DNA of 64,000 nt, taken from Streptomyces sp. NBC_00704 (GTDB lineage Bacteria > Actinomycetota > Actinomycetes > Streptomycetales > Streptomycetaceae). Below the pieces are notes generated by a model. That model searched no databases, was not told the origin of the DNA, and saw only the letters and a list, made by a program, of their open reading frames with translations. The stretch lies in contig NZ_CP109000.1 in the NCBI RefSeq assembly GCF_036226605.1, positions 2,848,501-2,912,500 of the forward strand, given 5' to 3'. How positions within the stretch are numbered: position 1 is the first letter of the stretch; every line of letters begins with the position of its first letter. The translations under genes and the position numbers were made by a program. This document shows positions 33,743 to 44,281 of this stretch, piece after piece.

Positions 33743-36043
33743 ATGACCAGCACCGCCACCCCATCGCCCACAGCGCAGCCGCCCGGCCCGACCGCCGAGG
33801 TGGAGCTGATCGTCGGCGGGATGACCTGCGCCTCCTGCGCGGCCCGCGTGGAGAAGAAGCTCAACCGCATGGACGGCGTCACCGCGACGGTCAACTACGC
33901 CACGGAGAAGGCGAAGGTCAGCTACCCGGCCGGCATCGAGGTCGCCGACCTCATCGCGACCGTGGTCAGGACCGGGTACACCGCCGAACAACCCGCGCCC
34001 GAACCGGTCCGCCGCACCCCGGCCGACGAGACACGCGGGGCGGACGCGACGGGCGGGCCGGCCGGGACGGACGGGGAGGCCGCGACCGGGGACACCGAGC
34101 CGGCGGGACTGCGCCACCGGGTCCTCGTCTCCGCGCTGCTCGCCGCGCCGGTCGTCCTGCTCGCCATGATCCCGTCCCTTCAGTTCGACAACTGGCAGTG
34201 GCTGTCGCTGACGCTCGCCGCGCCCGTGGTCGTGTGGGGCGGCGGGCCGCTGCACCGGGCCGCCTGGACGAACCTGCGGCACGGCGCGGCCACCATGGAC
34301 ACCCTCGTCTCCGTCGGCACGCTGGCCGCCCTCGGCTGGTCGCTGTGGGCGCTGTTCCTCGGCGACGCGGGCATGCCCGGCATGCGGCACCCCTTCGAAC
34401 TCACCGTCTCGCGCACCGACGGAGCCTCCACCATCTATCTGGAGGTCGCCGCCGGCGTCACCGTCTTCATCCTGCTCGGTCGCTACCTGGAGGCCCGCTC
34501 CAAGCGACACGCGGGGGCGGCGCTGCGGGCGCTGATGGAGCTGGGCGCCAGGGACGTGGCCGTGCTGCGCGGGGGCACTGAGGAGCGGATCCCGGTCGAC
34601 CTGCTGGCCGTCGGCGACCGGTTCGTCGTCCGCCCCGGCGAGAAGATCGCCACCGACGGGACGGTCGTGGAGGGCGTGTCCGCCGTGGACGCCTCGATGC
34701 TGACCGGCGAGTCCGTGCCGGTGGACGTCGGGCCCGGCGACACCGTCACCGGCGCGACCGTGAACGCCGGCGGCCGGCTGGTCGTCGAGGCCTCCCGGAT
34801 CGGCGCGGACACCCGGCTCGCCCGTATGGCGCGCCTCGTCGAGGAGGCGCAGAACGGCAAGGCCGAGGTGCAGCGGCTCGCCGACCGGATATCCGGGATC
34901 TTCGTGCCGGTGGTGCTGCTGATCGCCGTCGCCGTCTTCGGCGGCTGGCTCCTCGCGACGGGCGACACCGTCGCCGCGTTCACGTCGGCCGTCGCCGTCC
35001 TGATCATCGCCTGCCCGTGCGCGCTCGGCCTCGCCACGCCCACCGCGCTGCTGGTGGGCACCGGACGCGGCGCGCAGCTCGGCATCCTCATCAAGGGCCC
35101 GGAGGTCCTGGAGTCCACCCGCCGCGTCGACACGGTCGTCCTGGACAAGACCGGGACCGTCACCACCGGCCGGATGACCCTCCACGACGTGTGGGCGGCC
35201 GACGGCGTCGACGAGCGGGAGCTGCTGCGGCTGGCGGGCGCCCTGGAGCACGCGTCCGAGCATCCGGTCGCCCGGGCGGTGGCGGCGGGCGCCGGGGAAC
35301 GCGTCGGCGCGCTGCCCGCGGTCGAACGGTTCGAGAACGTGCCCGGACGCGGGGTGCGCGGGCGCGTGGAGGGCCGCGAGGTGGCCGTGGGCCGCCTCTT
35401 CGAGTCCGTCCCGCCACCGGTGGCACGGGCCGCGGCGGACGCCGAGCGGGACGGCCGCACGGCGGTCGTCATCGGCTGGGACGGCGCGGCGCGCGGCGTG
35501 CTCGCCGTCGCGGACGCGGTCAAGGAGACCAGCGCCGAGGCGGTCCGCGAACTGCGCGCCCTGGGGCTCACGCCGGTGCTGCTGACCGGGGACAACCAGG
35601 TGGTCGCCGAGGCGGTGGGCCGGGCCGTGGGGATCGACCGGGTGATCGCCGGGGTGCTCCCGGAGGACAAGGTCGACGTCGTCCGGCGGCTTCAGGACGA
35701 GGGGCGGGTCGTCGCCATGGTCGGGGACGGGGTCAACGACGCGGCCGCGCTGGCCGTCGCCGACCTCGGCCTCGCCATGGGCACGGGCACGGACGCGGCG
35801 ATCGAGGCGAGCGACCTGACGCTGGTGCGCGGGGACCTGCGGGTGGCCGCGGACGCGATCCGGCTGTCGCGGCGGACCCTCGCCACGATCAAGGGCAACC
35901 TCGTGTGGGCCTTCGGCTACAACGTGGCCGCGCTGCCGCTGGCCGCGGCCGGACTGCTGAACCCGATGATCGCGGGGGCGGCGATGGCGTTCTCGTCGGT
36001 CTTCGTCGTGACGAACAGTCTGCGGCTGCGCACGTTCACGTGA
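33743..36043 (+). CDS. copA: Copper-exporting P1B-type ATPase
   Basis: A 766-residue pump. The N-terminal metal-binding domain has [15 protein letters not shown] charged linker (about 90-120) precedes eight membrane helices. The actuator loop has TGES. The ion site is [13 protein letters not shown] (CPC). The phosphorylated Asp is in [15 protein letters not shown] is the nucleotide-domain HP motif and [11 protein letters not shown] the hinge. These mark a Cu(I) exporter of the P1B-1 class. It lies 140 bases after copZ with a hairpin between. Confidence 0.94.
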   Translation: MTSTATPSPTAQPPGPTAEVELIVGGMTCASCAARVEKKLNRMDGVTATVNYATEKAKVSYPAGIEVADLIATVVRTGYTAEQPAPEPVRRTPADETRGADATGGPAGTDGEAATGDTEPAGLRHRVLVSALLAAPVVLLAMIPSLQFDNWQWLSLTLAAPVVVWGGGPLHRAAWTNLRHGAATMDTLVSVGTLAALGWSLWALFLGDAGMPGMRHPFELTVSRTDGASTIYLEVAAGVTVFILLGRYLEARSKRHAGAALRALMELGARDVAVLRGGTEERIPVDLLAVGDRFVVRPGEKIATDGTVVEGVSAVDASMLTGESVPVDVGPGDTVTGATVNAGGRLVVEASRIGADTRLARMARLVEEAQNGKAEVQRLADRISGIFVPVVLLIAVAVFGGWLLATGDTVAAFTSAVAVLIIACPCALGLATPTALLVGTGRGAQLGILIKGPEVLESTRRVDTVVLDKTGTVTTGRMTLHDVWAADGVDERELLRLAGALEHASEHPVARAVAAGAGERVGALPAVERFENVPGRGVRGRVEGREVAVGRLFESVPPPVARAAADAERDGRTAVVIGWDGAARGVLAVADAVKETSAEAVRELRALGLTPVLLTGDNQVVAEAVGRAVGIDRVIAGVLPEDKVDVVRRLQDEGRVVAMVGDGVNDAAALAVADLGLAMGTGTDAAIEASDLTLVRGDLRVAADAIRLSRRTLATIKGNLVWAFGYNVAALPLAAAGLLNPMIAGAAMAFSSVFVVTNSLRLRTFT

Positions 36044-36100
36044 GCGCGCGTAGATACCGCCGAGTAGGACCAGGCCAATGACCTGGACCCCTGGAGTCCT

Positions 36101-36137
36101 GCGCGAGCCTCACATAAGCTCTTCACAAGGCTCGCGC
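36101..36137 (+). terminator. Hairpin after copA
   Basis: A perfect 10-bp stem (GCGCGAGCCT at 36101-36110 with 36128-36137) and a 17-base loop, 58 bases after the copA stop. Probably the copper operon terminator. Confidence 0.55.
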
Positions 36138-36173
36138 ATCATCCTTACGCTTGGGCCTCGATCGCCGTATCCG

Positions 36174-36208
36174 GTCTCTTGCGCATCTAACGGACATATG
36201 CAAGAGAC
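36174..36208. other. Second perfect hairpin, role unknown
   Basis: GTCTCTTGC (36174-36182) pairs exactly with 36200-36208 across a 17-base loop, the same loop length as the hairpin at 36101. Confidence 0.45.
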
Positions 36209-36265
36209 ACAGATCACAGTGATGGGAACGTAACCATCGAAGGGGTTCGAAGGTCTAAGTTGACG

Positions 36266-36298
36266 ATGTCGGGAAGCGTCTTGGGGGGCGTGACCTGA
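36266..36298 (+). CDS. Possible ten-codon leader peptide
   Basis: ATG at 36266 opens MSGSVLGGVT and stops at 36296-36298, exactly where the first of two alternative hairpins begins. GAAGG lies about ten bases upstream. Its small size makes coding status doubtful; the position is what makes it notable. Confidence 0.25.
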   Translation: MSGSVLGGVT

Positions 36299-36330
36299 CA
36301 TCTGAGGATGTCTTGGGGGACGTCCTCAGA
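36297..36330 (+). promoter_or_regulatory. Two mutually exclusive hairpins (attenuator-like)
   Basis: GACATC-TGAG-GATGTC (36297-36312) is a perfect 6-bp hairpin. Its right arm is also part of a stronger 12-bp hairpin (36301-36312 with 36319-36330, one G-U pair, loop TTGGGG). Only one can form at a time. Confidence 0.45.
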
Positions 36331-36544
36331 GATGCGTTGCCGGGGCAGTACACCGGGAAGCTTTGAGCGGCCCTCCCAGCGTGCGCTGTCCCGGCAGATC
36401 GCACACGGCGGTGGTGCGGCGAGTTCTGCTCGTTCTGCTCAACCGCGGGCACGACAACCGAAGATGGTCACACAACAGCGAATTCAGGCGCTGTCCTCAC
36501 AACGCCCGGCCGGATCCCGTGGGGGGAATCCGCACCGGGACATG

Positions 36545-36597
36545 GGAAGGCGCCCTGGTCGTCGGCCCGTGGGGGGACCGCCGCCGGGGCGCCTTCC
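36545..36597 (+). terminator. Strong terminator-like hairpin followed by T-rich sequence
   Basis: GGAAGGCGCCC (36545-36555) pairs perfectly with 36587-36597, and GTTTTA follows, close to a classic intrinsic terminator. No gene ends nearby, so it suggests an unannotated short transcript reading rightward. Confidence 0.6.
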
Positions 36598-36643
36598 GTT
36601 TTACCCAAGCCCCGAAACGGCAACGCCCCCCCCAGAGCCACCG

Positions 36644-37018
36644 GGGCACCTTCGATCGAGGTCCGACCGTGCCCACTTCACGGGCGCACGGGCACTCTTC
36701 GCCGCCGGGCCAACTGTCCCCACTCCAGGGCCACGGGGGCACCCTTCGAACCAGGTCCGACCGTCCCCACTTCACGGGCGCACGGGCACTCTTCGCCGCC
36801 GGTCCGACCATCCCCACCCCAGAGCCACCCGGGCACCCTTCGAACCAGGTCCGACCGTCCCCACCCAAGGGGCGCGCGGGCACCTTCGATCGAGGTCCAA
36901 CCGTCCCCACTTCACGGCCACGCGGGCACCCGTCGAACCAGGTCCGACCATCCCCACCCAAGGGGCGCGCGGGCACCTTCGATCGAGGTCCGACCGTCCC
37001 CACCTAAGGGGCGCGGGG
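36644..37018. repeat. Array of eight 46-47-bp tandem repeats
   Basis: Units begin with GGGCAC at 36644, 36690, 36737, 36784, 36831, 36878, 36924 and 36971. Each contains a TTCG(A/C) box, then GGTCCGACCGTCCCCAC or a near copy. Half-unit variants alternate (TTCGATCGAGG, TTCGAACCAGG, TTCGCCGCCGG), so units were shuffled by recombination. The last unit runs into GGGGCGCGGGGAACTGCGCG, a sequence I recall as a very common streptomycete intergenic element. The period is not a multiple of three, which argues against a coding repeat. Confidence 0.85.
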
Positions 37019-37091
37019 AACTGCGCGACCAGCCCCCACCCACCCGCGCACAAAAACGCAGCTCAACGCCCCCCGGCCCCCGGCAAACGCA

Positions 37092-37124
37092 CGACTGCCC
37101 GAACCAAAAAGGCCCGGGCAGTCG
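37092..37124 (-). terminator. Terminator of the citrate synthase gene
   Basis: A perfect 10-bp stem (CGACTGCCCG at 37092-37101 with 37115-37124), about 60 bases after the stop codon on the - strand. Confidence 0.7.
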
Positions 37125-37186
37125 AACAAAAAGAACGTCAGGACATCACGAGGGGCACAAAACCCCCCCGCCCCCCGCCGGAGGCA

Positions 37187-38485
<1,299 letters not shown>

Positions 38486-38725
38486 GTCATCCCTCACCGA
38501 CGTTGTGCCTCTTCTTCGAGGTTGCCCTGACTGTCTCTACCATCCCCCATTTGGCGCAGGAGAGTGCACTCGGGGTCGACCATTGGGCGTATCAGCGGCA
38601 CTCAGTGCCGCCAACTAGCTCATCCTGCCGCCTTGGTCACGGTTGGGGAAGTGCTCTGTGACCTTCGTGACTCATTTGATCGATCATTTTTTACACCTTC
38701 TCCCGAACTCCCCGAACCAGCGGGG

Positions 38726-40984
38726 TCAGCGGCCCGCCAGCCGGAAGTCCAGGGCCGTACAGCGGCGGCCCGCCGACACCGTGCGCACCGCCTGGCCGAT
38801 CGCCTTGCGGGAGCCGACGAGGACGACGAGCTTTTTCGCGCGGGTGACGGCCGTATACAGAAGATTCCGTTGCAGCATCATCCATGCCCCGGTGGTGACG
38901 GGGATCACCACGGCGGGGTATTCGCTCCCCTGGGAGCGGTGGATGGTCACCGCGTACGCGTGGGCCAGCTCGTCCAGTTCGTCGAAGTCGTAGGGCACCT
39001 CCTCGTCCTCGTCGGTCAGGACCGTCAGACGCTGGTCGACCGGGTCGAGGGAGGTGACGACGCCCACGGTGCCGTTGAAGACGCCGTTCTGCCCCTTGTC
39101 GTAGTTGTTGCGGATCTGGGTGACCTTGTCGCCGACGCGGAACACCCGCCCGCCGAACCGCTTCTCCGGCAGGTCGGGGCGGCCCGGTGTGACGGCCTGC
39201 TGGAGCAGTCCGTTGAGGGCGCCCGCGCCGGCCGGGCCGCGGTGCATGGGCGCCAGGACCTGCACGTCCCGGCGCGGGTCCAGGCCGAACTTCGCCGGGA
39301 TGCGGCGCGCGGCCACGTCCACCGTGAGCCGGCCGGCCTCCTCGGTGTCGTCCTCGACGAAGAGGAAGAAGTCCTTCACGCCGTCGGTGAGCGGGTGCTG
39401 ACCGGCGTTGATCCGGTGCGCGTTGGTCACCACGCCGGACTGCTGGGCCTGGCGGAACACGCGCGTGAGGCGCACGGCCGGCACCGGGCCGCCGTCGGCG
39501 AGGAGGTCGCGCAGCACCTCGCCCGCGCCGACGCTGGGGAGTTGGTCGACGTCGCCGACGAAGAGCAGGTGGGCGCCGGGCGGGACGGCCTTGACGAGCT
39601 TGTTGGCGAGGAGCAGGTCCAGCATGGACGCCTCGTCGACCACCACCAGGTCGGCGTCCAGCGGGCGGTCGCGGTCGTAGGCCGCGTCACCGCCGGGCTT
39701 GAGCTCCAGCAGACGGTGGACGGTGGAGGCCTCGGCGCCGGTCAGTTCGGCCAGCCGCTTGGCGGCGCGGCCGGTGGGCGCGGCGAGCACCACCTTCGCC
39801 TTCCGCGCGCGGGCCAGCTCCACGATCGAGCGGACCGTGAACGACTTGCCGCAGCCGGGACCGCCGGTGAGGACGGCGACCTTCTCGGTGAGCGCGAGCC
39901 GCACGGCCGCCTCCTGCTCGGGCGCGAGGTCGGCCTTCGTGCGGCTCCTCAGCCACGCCAGCGCCTTGTCCCAGGCCACGTCGCGGAAGGCCGGCATCCG
40001 GTCCTCGTCGGTGCGCAGCAGCCGCAACAGCTGGGCGGACAGGGAGAGTTCGGCGCGGTGGAAGGGGACCAGGTAGACGGCCGTGACGGGTTCGCCGCCC
40101 TCGGCCGCCGGGACCTTCTCGCGGACGACCCCCGGCTCCCCGCCCTCCTCCGGCGGCTCGGCGAGCTCCGCGAGGCACTCGATGACCAGGCCGGTGTCGA
40201 CCTGGAGGAGCTTGACCGCGTCGGCGATCAGGCGCTCCTCGGGGAGGTAGCAGTGGCCCTGGTCGGTGGCCTGGGACAGGGCGTACTGCAGGCCGGCCTT
40301 GACGCGTTCCGGGCTGTCGTGCGGGATGCCGACCGACTGGGCGATCCGGTCCGCGGTGAGGAAGCCGATGCCCCAGACGTCGGAGGCCAGCCGGTAGGGC
40401 TGGTTCTTCACGACGGAGATCGACGCGTCGCCGTACTTCTTGTAGATGCGCACCGCGATGGACGTGGACACCTCGACGGTCTGGAGGAAGAGCATGACCT
40501 CCTTGATCGCCTTCTGTTCCTCCCAGGCGTCGGCGATCTTCTTGGTGCGTTTCGGGCCGAGGCCGGGGACCTCGACGAGCCGTTTCGGCTCCTCCTCGAT
40601 GATCTTCAGGGTGTCCGTGCCGAAGTGCCGGGTGATGCGGTCGGCGAAGACCGGGCCGATTCCCTTGACCAGGCCGGAGCCCAGATAGCGGCGGATGCCC
40701 TGGACGGTGGCGGGCAGCACGGTGGTGTAGTTCTCGACGGTGAACTGCTTGCCGTACTGGGGGTGGGAGCCCCAGCGGCCCTCCATGCGCAGGGACTCGC
40801 CGACCTGGGCGCCGAGCAGGGCGCCGACGACCGTGAGGAGGTCGCCGCCGCCTCTGCCCGTGTCGACCCGGGCGACCGTGTAGCCGTTGTCCTCGTTGGC
40901 GTACGTGATGCGTTCCAGCACGCCTTCCAGCGTGGCGAGCCGCCGCTCCTCCGCCCCCTGGGCGGCCCCCGTCTGTTGGGACAT
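38726..40984 (-). CDS. recD2: RecD2-type DNA helicase
   Basis: A 752-residue superfamily 1B helicase. The N-terminus has an OB-like part and helix-hairpin-helix motifs (GIGPVFADRITRHFG, VPGLGPKRTKKIADAW). The motor holds GGPGCGKSFT (Walker A), VVDEASMLDL (Walker B), FVGDVDQLPSVGAG, and TIHRSQGSEYP plus LYTAVTRAKKLVVLVG at the end. RecD2 proteins act without RecBC, unwinding 5' to 3' in repair and fork processing. ATG 40984 (MSQQTG) is the likely start; codons further upstream lack family-like sequence. Confidence 0.92.
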   Translation of the reverse strand: MSQQTGAAQGAEERRLATLEGVLERITYANEDNGYTVARVDTGRGGGDLLTVVGALLGAQVGESLRMEGRWGSHPQYGKQFTVENYTTVLPATVQGIRRYLGSGLVKGIGPVFADRITRHFGTDTLKIIEEEPKRLVEVPGLGPKRTKKIADAWEEQKAIKEVMLFLQTVEVSTSIAVRIYKKYGDASISVVKNQPYRLASDVWGIGFLTADRIAQSVGIPHDSPERVKAGLQYALSQATDQGHCYLPEERLIADAVKLLQVDTGLVIECLAELAEPPEEGGEPGVVREKVPAAEGGEPVTAVYLVPFHRAELSLSAQLLRLLRTDEDRMPAFRDVAWDKALAWLRSRTKADLAPEQEAAVRLALTEKVAVLTGGPGCGKSFTVRSIVELARARKAKVVLAAPTGRAAKRLAELTGAEASTVHRLLELKPGGDAAYDRDRPLDADLVVVDEASMLDLLLANKLVKAVPPGAHLLFVGDVDQLPSVGAGEVLRDLLADGGPVPAVRLTRVFRQAQQSGVVTNAHRINAGQHPLTDGVKDFFLFVEDDTEEAGRLTVDVAARRIPAKFGLDPRRDVQVLAPMHRGPAGAGALNGLLQQAVTPGRPDLPEKRFGGRVFRVGDKVTQIRNNYDKGQNGVFNGTVGVVTSLDPVDQRLTVLTDEDEEVPYDFDELDELAHAYAVTIHRSQGSEYPAVVIPVTTGAWMMLQRNLLYTAVTRAKKLVVLVGSRKAIGQAVRTVSAGRRCTALDFRLAGR

Positions 40985-41144
40985 GATCCGACGGTACCGC
41001 CCGCCACCGACAACGCCGCCCGGGACCGTCACCGGGGTGATCCGGGGACGGTCCCCGGGGGCGAACCGGGGGGTCCCGAGGCGCTCCCGAAGCGGTCCCG
41101 AGGCGGTCCCGGGGCCAATCCCTCCGAGGGGATCCGTCCGGGGG

Positions 41145-41468
41145 TCAGTTCTGCTCGGTCGTCACGCAGGTGCCGACGACATAGCCGGTGACGCCGCTGC
41201 GGGTCACCTTCACCCAGCGCTTGCTGACGATGCCGCACTTCTCGTAGGCGGTGGCGCCGTAGTACATCGTGCAGGAGGCCGGCGCGCTCTGGCCCTTGTT
41301 CAGCTGGGCGAGAGCGGTGGCGCCGGTACTGGTGGCGGAGCGGATGACGACGGTCTCGAGGGCCTTGGCCGTGCAGCTCGCCGCGGCGGCCGGGCCGGCG
41401 GCCACGAAGGAGGCGGCGACCAGGGCGACGGCCCCCGCGGACGCACCGAGTATGCGGCTTGCGCGCAT
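41145..41468 (-). CDS. Small secreted SH3-like protein
   Basis: A 107-residue protein with a signal peptide (about 1-32, ending GPAAAA) and a mature domain of about 75 residues that looks like a bacterial SH3: TVVIRSATSTGATALAQLNKGQ, then RWVKVTRSGVTGYVVGTCV. Four Cys suggest two disulphides, fitting an exported protein. Such domains bind wall peptides or act as inhibitors. The start at 41468 gives a complete signal peptide. Confidence 0.75.
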   Translation of the reverse strand: MRASRILGASAGAVALVAASFVAAGPAAAASCTAKALETVVIRSATSTGATALAQLNKGQSAPASCTMYYGATAYEKCGIVSKRWVKVTRSGVTGYVVGTCVTTEQN

Positions 41469-41628
41469 GTGTGTTCTCCCCTGTTTTTCTTGCACGGCGC
41501 CTTCCGGACACCGCGCTCTCTTGGCACGGGCATGCCACCCGCGCCGGTCGAAGGCAGCCTAGGTGTGCCGCCCGGACGGGTTCATCACGATCGGGTTTCA
41601 GCCACGCCAGGGTCTTGATTAACGCCCG

Positions 41629-41675
41629 TGTAATCGATTCCAATCCTTCGTGACGCGTCGATGTAATCGATTCCA
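41629..41675. promoter_or_regulatory. Two LacI-family operators upstream of the ribose operon
   Basis: TGTAATCGATTCCA occurs twice (41629-41642 and 41662-41675), 33 bp apart or about three helical turns. Each contains the central CG and near-palindrome of LacI-family sites. A phased pair suggests cooperative or looping repression by the regulator encoded 49 bases downstream. Confidence 0.75.
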
Positions 41676-41723
41676 CGACCGCACGGCGCGCACCAACCGA
41701 GTCCACGAGGAGGTGGAGCGGCG

Positions 41724-42740
41724 ATGGCGAGCATCAAGGACGTCGCTGCCGAGGCGGGCGTCTCCGTCGCCACGGTGTCACGCGTACTGAACGACCATCC
41801 GTCGGTCAGCGACGACGCACGCACGCGCGTGCTGGCCGCGGTCGAGGCGCTGGGCTACCGCCCGAACGCCGTCGCCCGGTCGCTGCGCACCGACCAGACC
41901 CGCACCCTCGGCCTGGTCATCAGCGACGTGATGAACCCCTTCTTCACCGAGCTGGCCCGCTCCGTCGAGGAGGAGGCCCGCGCCCTCGGCTACAGCGTGA
42001 TCATCGGCAACGCCGACGAGCGGCCCGACCTCCAGGACCACCACGTCACGACCCTGCTGGACCGCAGGATCGACGGCCTGCTGGTCTCCCCCACCGACGG
42101 CGGCTCCCCCCGGATGCTGGACGCCGCGCGCGCGGGCACGCCGATGGTGTTCGTCGACCGGTGGATCCCCGGCCTGGACGTGCCCGTGGTCAGATCCGAC
42201 GGACGGGCCGCCGTCCGCGACCTCGTGGCGCATCTGCACGGCCTCGGCCACCGGCGGCTCGCCATCATCGCGGGTCCCGCGGCCACCACCACCGGCAGCG
42301 AGCGCGTGGAGGCCTTCCGGGCCGCCCTGGCCGAGTACGGGCTCCCCCTCCCGGACGCCTACACGGGGCAGGGCGACTTCCAGGCCGAGAGCGGCCGCCG
42401 GGTCACCGAGAGCTTCCTCGACCTGCCCGAACCGCCCGAGGTCGTGTTCGCGGCCGACAACCTGATGGCGCTCGGCGCGCTGGACGCCGTCCGCGCGCGC
42501 GGGCTGCGCGTTCCCCAGGACCTGGCGCTCGCCGCGTTCGACGACATCCCGTGGTTCGTGCACACCGATCCGCCGGTCACGGCGATCGCCCAGCCGACGG
42601 GCGAGCTGGGGCGGGCCGCCGTGCGCGCGCTCGTCGACCGCATCGAGGGCCGGCCCCCGCAGTCGGTCACCTTCGCCGCCCGCCTCGTCGTACGCCGCTC
42701 GTGCGGCGAGTCCCCCGCAACGAACAGGAGCCAGACGTGA
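41724..42740 (+). CDS. rbsR: LacI-family transcriptional regulator of the ribose operon
   Basis: A 338-residue LacI/GalR protein. MASIKDVAAEAGVSVATVSRVLNDHPSVS is the HTH and NAVARSLRTDQT the hinge helix. The periplasmic-binding-like effector domain follows (LGLVISDVMNPFFTELARSV, VFVDRWIPG, LAAFDDIPWF). Ribose is the likely effector because the gene is fused by a GTGA overlap to the ribose ABC genes. GGAGGTGG precedes the ATG. It probably represses itself and the operon through the twin upstream sites. Confidence 0.88.
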   Translation: MASIKDVAAEAGVSVATVSRVLNDHPSVSDDARTRVLAAVEALGYRPNAVARSLRTDQTRTLGLVISDVMNPFFTELARSVEEEARALGYSVIIGNADERPDLQDHHVTTLLDRRIDGLLVSPTDGGSPRMLDAARAGTPMVFVDRWIPGLDVPVVRSDGRAAVRDLVAHLHGLGHRRLAIIAGPAATTTGSERVEAFRAALAEYGLPLPDAYTGQGDFQAESGRRVTESFLDLPEPPEVVFAADNLMALGALDAVRARGLRVPQDLALAAFDDIPWFVHTDPPVTAIAQPTGELGRAAVRALVDRIEGRPPQSVTFAARLVVRRSCGESPATNRSQT

Positions 42741-44281
42741 GCAACGCGGACGAGTTGCTGCGCATCGAGGGCATACGCAAGACCTTCCCCGGCGTGGTCG
42801 CGCTCGACAGCGTCGACTTCGACCTGCGGCGGGGCGAGGTGCACGTGCTGCTCGGTGAGAACGGCGCGGGCAAGAGCACCCTCATCAAGATGCTCTCCGG
42901 CGCCTACCGCCCGGACGCCGGGCGGATCCTGGCCGGCGGCGAGGAGGTGCGCATCCACGGTGCGCAGGACTCCGAGCGCCTCGGGATCGCCACCATCTAC
43001 CAGGAGTTCAACCTCGTCCCCGATCTGACGGTGGCCGAGAACATCTTCCTGGGACGCCAGCCCCGCCGGTTCGGGGTGATCGACCGCAAGCGGATGGAGG
43101 CCGACGCCGCCGTCCTGCTGGAACGCGTGGGCGTGAACGTGTCGCCCCGCGCGCGGGTGTGTGAACTGGGCATCGCCCGGCTTCAGATGGTCGAGATCGC
43201 CAAGGCGCTCAGCCTGGACGCGCGCGTGCTCATCATGGACGAGCCGACCGCCGTGCTGACCTCGGAGGAGGTCGAGAGGCTCTTCGCCATCGTGCGCAGG
43301 CTGCGCGAGGACGGCGTCGGCATCGTGTTCATCACCCACCACCTGGAGGAGATCGCCGCCCTCGGCGACCGTGTCACGGTCATCCGCGACGGCCGCACCG
43401 TCGGACAGGTCCCGGCGTCCACCCCGCAGGACGAACTCGTCCGCCTCATGGTGGGCCGCTCCATCGAGCAGCAGTACCCCAGGGAGCGCGCCGAAGCGGG
43501 CGCCGCGCTGCTGTCCGTCGAGGGCCTCACCCGGGACGGCGTCTTCCACGACGTCTCCTTCGAGGTGCGCGCCGGTGAGGTCGTCGGCATCGCCGGCCTG
43601 GTCGGCGCGGGCCGTACCGAGGTCGTACGGGCCGTCTTCGGGGCCGACCCCTACGACCGGGGCGCCGTGCGGGTCGCGGGGGCGCCGCTGCGCGGGCACG
43701 ACGTCAACGCGACGATGACGGCCGGGATCGGGCTGGTGCCCGAGGACCGCAAGGGCCAGGGCCTCGTGCTGGACCAGTCGGTCGAGGAGAACCTCGGGCT
43801 CGTGACCATGCGGGCCGCGACCCGCGGCGGCCTGGTCGACCTCCGGGGACAGCGCGCGGCCGCGGCCCGGATCGCGAAACAGCTCGGGGTGCGGATGGCC
43901 GGACCCGGCCAGCACGTGCGCACCCTGTCCGGCGGCAACCAGCAGAAGGTCGTCATCGGCAAGTGGCTGCTGGCCGACACGAAGGTGCTGATCCTCGACG
44001 AGCCCACGCGCGGGATCGACGTCGGCGCCAAGGTCGAGATCTACCAGCTCGTCAACGAGCTGACGGCGGCCGGCGCCGCGGTCCTGATGATCTCCAGCGA
44101 CCTGCCCGAGGTGCTCGGCATGAGCGACCGGGTGCTGGTGATGGCCCAGGGCCGGATCGCCGGCGAACTGCCTGCCGAGCAGGCCACCCAGGACGCGGTG
44201 ATGGCCCTCGCCGTCAGCGCGCCCGCCGCCCCCCGTACCACCCCTACGACCACGGAAGTGGAGACCGGCCGTGACCGCTGA
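42737..44281 (+). CDS. rbsA: Ribose ABC transporter ATP-binding protein
   Basis: A 514-residue ATPase with two ABC domains. The first has GENGAGKSTLIKML and VLIMDEPTAVLT. The second has a modified Walker A, GLVGAGRTEVV, which is normal for RbsA-type sugar ATPases, with LSGGNQQKVVIGKWL and LILDEPTRGID. It powers uptake through the fused permease-binding protein encoded next. GTG start overlaps the regulator stop. Confidence 0.92.
   Translation: MSNADELLRIEGIRKTFPGVVALDSVDFDLRRGEVHVLLGENGAGKSTLIKMLSGAYRPDAGRILAGGEEVRIHGAQDSERLGIATIYQEFNLVPDLTVAENIFLGRQPRRFGVIDRKRMEADAAVLLERVGVNVSPRARVCELGIARLQMVEIAKALSLDARVLIMDEPTAVLTSEEVERLFAIVRRLREDGVGIVFITHHLEEIAALGDRVTVIRDGRTVGQVPASTPQDELVRLMVGRSIEQQYPRERAEAGAALLSVEGLTRDGVFHDVSFEVRAGEVVGIAGLVGAGRTEVVRAVFGADPYDRGAVRVAGAPLRGHDVNATMTAGIGLVPEDRKGQGLVLDQSVEENLGLVTMRAATRGGLVDLRGQRAAAARIAKQLGVRMAGPGQHVRTLSGGNQQKVVIGKWLLADTKVLILDEPTRGIDVGAKVEIYQLVNELTAAGAAVLMISSDLPEVLGMSDRVLVMAQGRIAGELPAEQATQDAVMALAVSAPAAPRTTPTTTEVETGRDR

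Larger units (their letters stand above)
36044..37186. other. Gene-free 1.1-kb region with hairpins and repeats
   Basis: No frame here shows streptomycete codon bias. The region holds, in order, a long-loop hairpin (36101-36137), a 9-bp hairpin (36174-36208), a ten-codon ORF with two alternative hairpins (36266-36330), a strong terminator-like hairpin (36545-36597), an array of eight 46-47-bp repeats (36644-37018) and the citrate synthase terminator (37092-37124). It reads as one or more RNA units plus a repeat array. Confidence 0.6.

Noticed and set aside
36308..37007. Open frames on both strands across the repeat array and the region before it
   Set aside because: The repeat period of 46-47 bp shifts frame at each unit, so no peptide repeat is kept. 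Codon use lacks streptomycete GC3 bias, and a terminator-like hairpin cuts through.
36644..37018. Possible CRISPR array
   Set aside because: There is no constant repeat separated by unique spacers. Whole units are near copies of each other and no cas genes are nearby.
38643..38993. Plus-strand open frames opposite the recD2 3' end
   Set aside because: No ribosome site or family match; they are shadows of the helicase gene.
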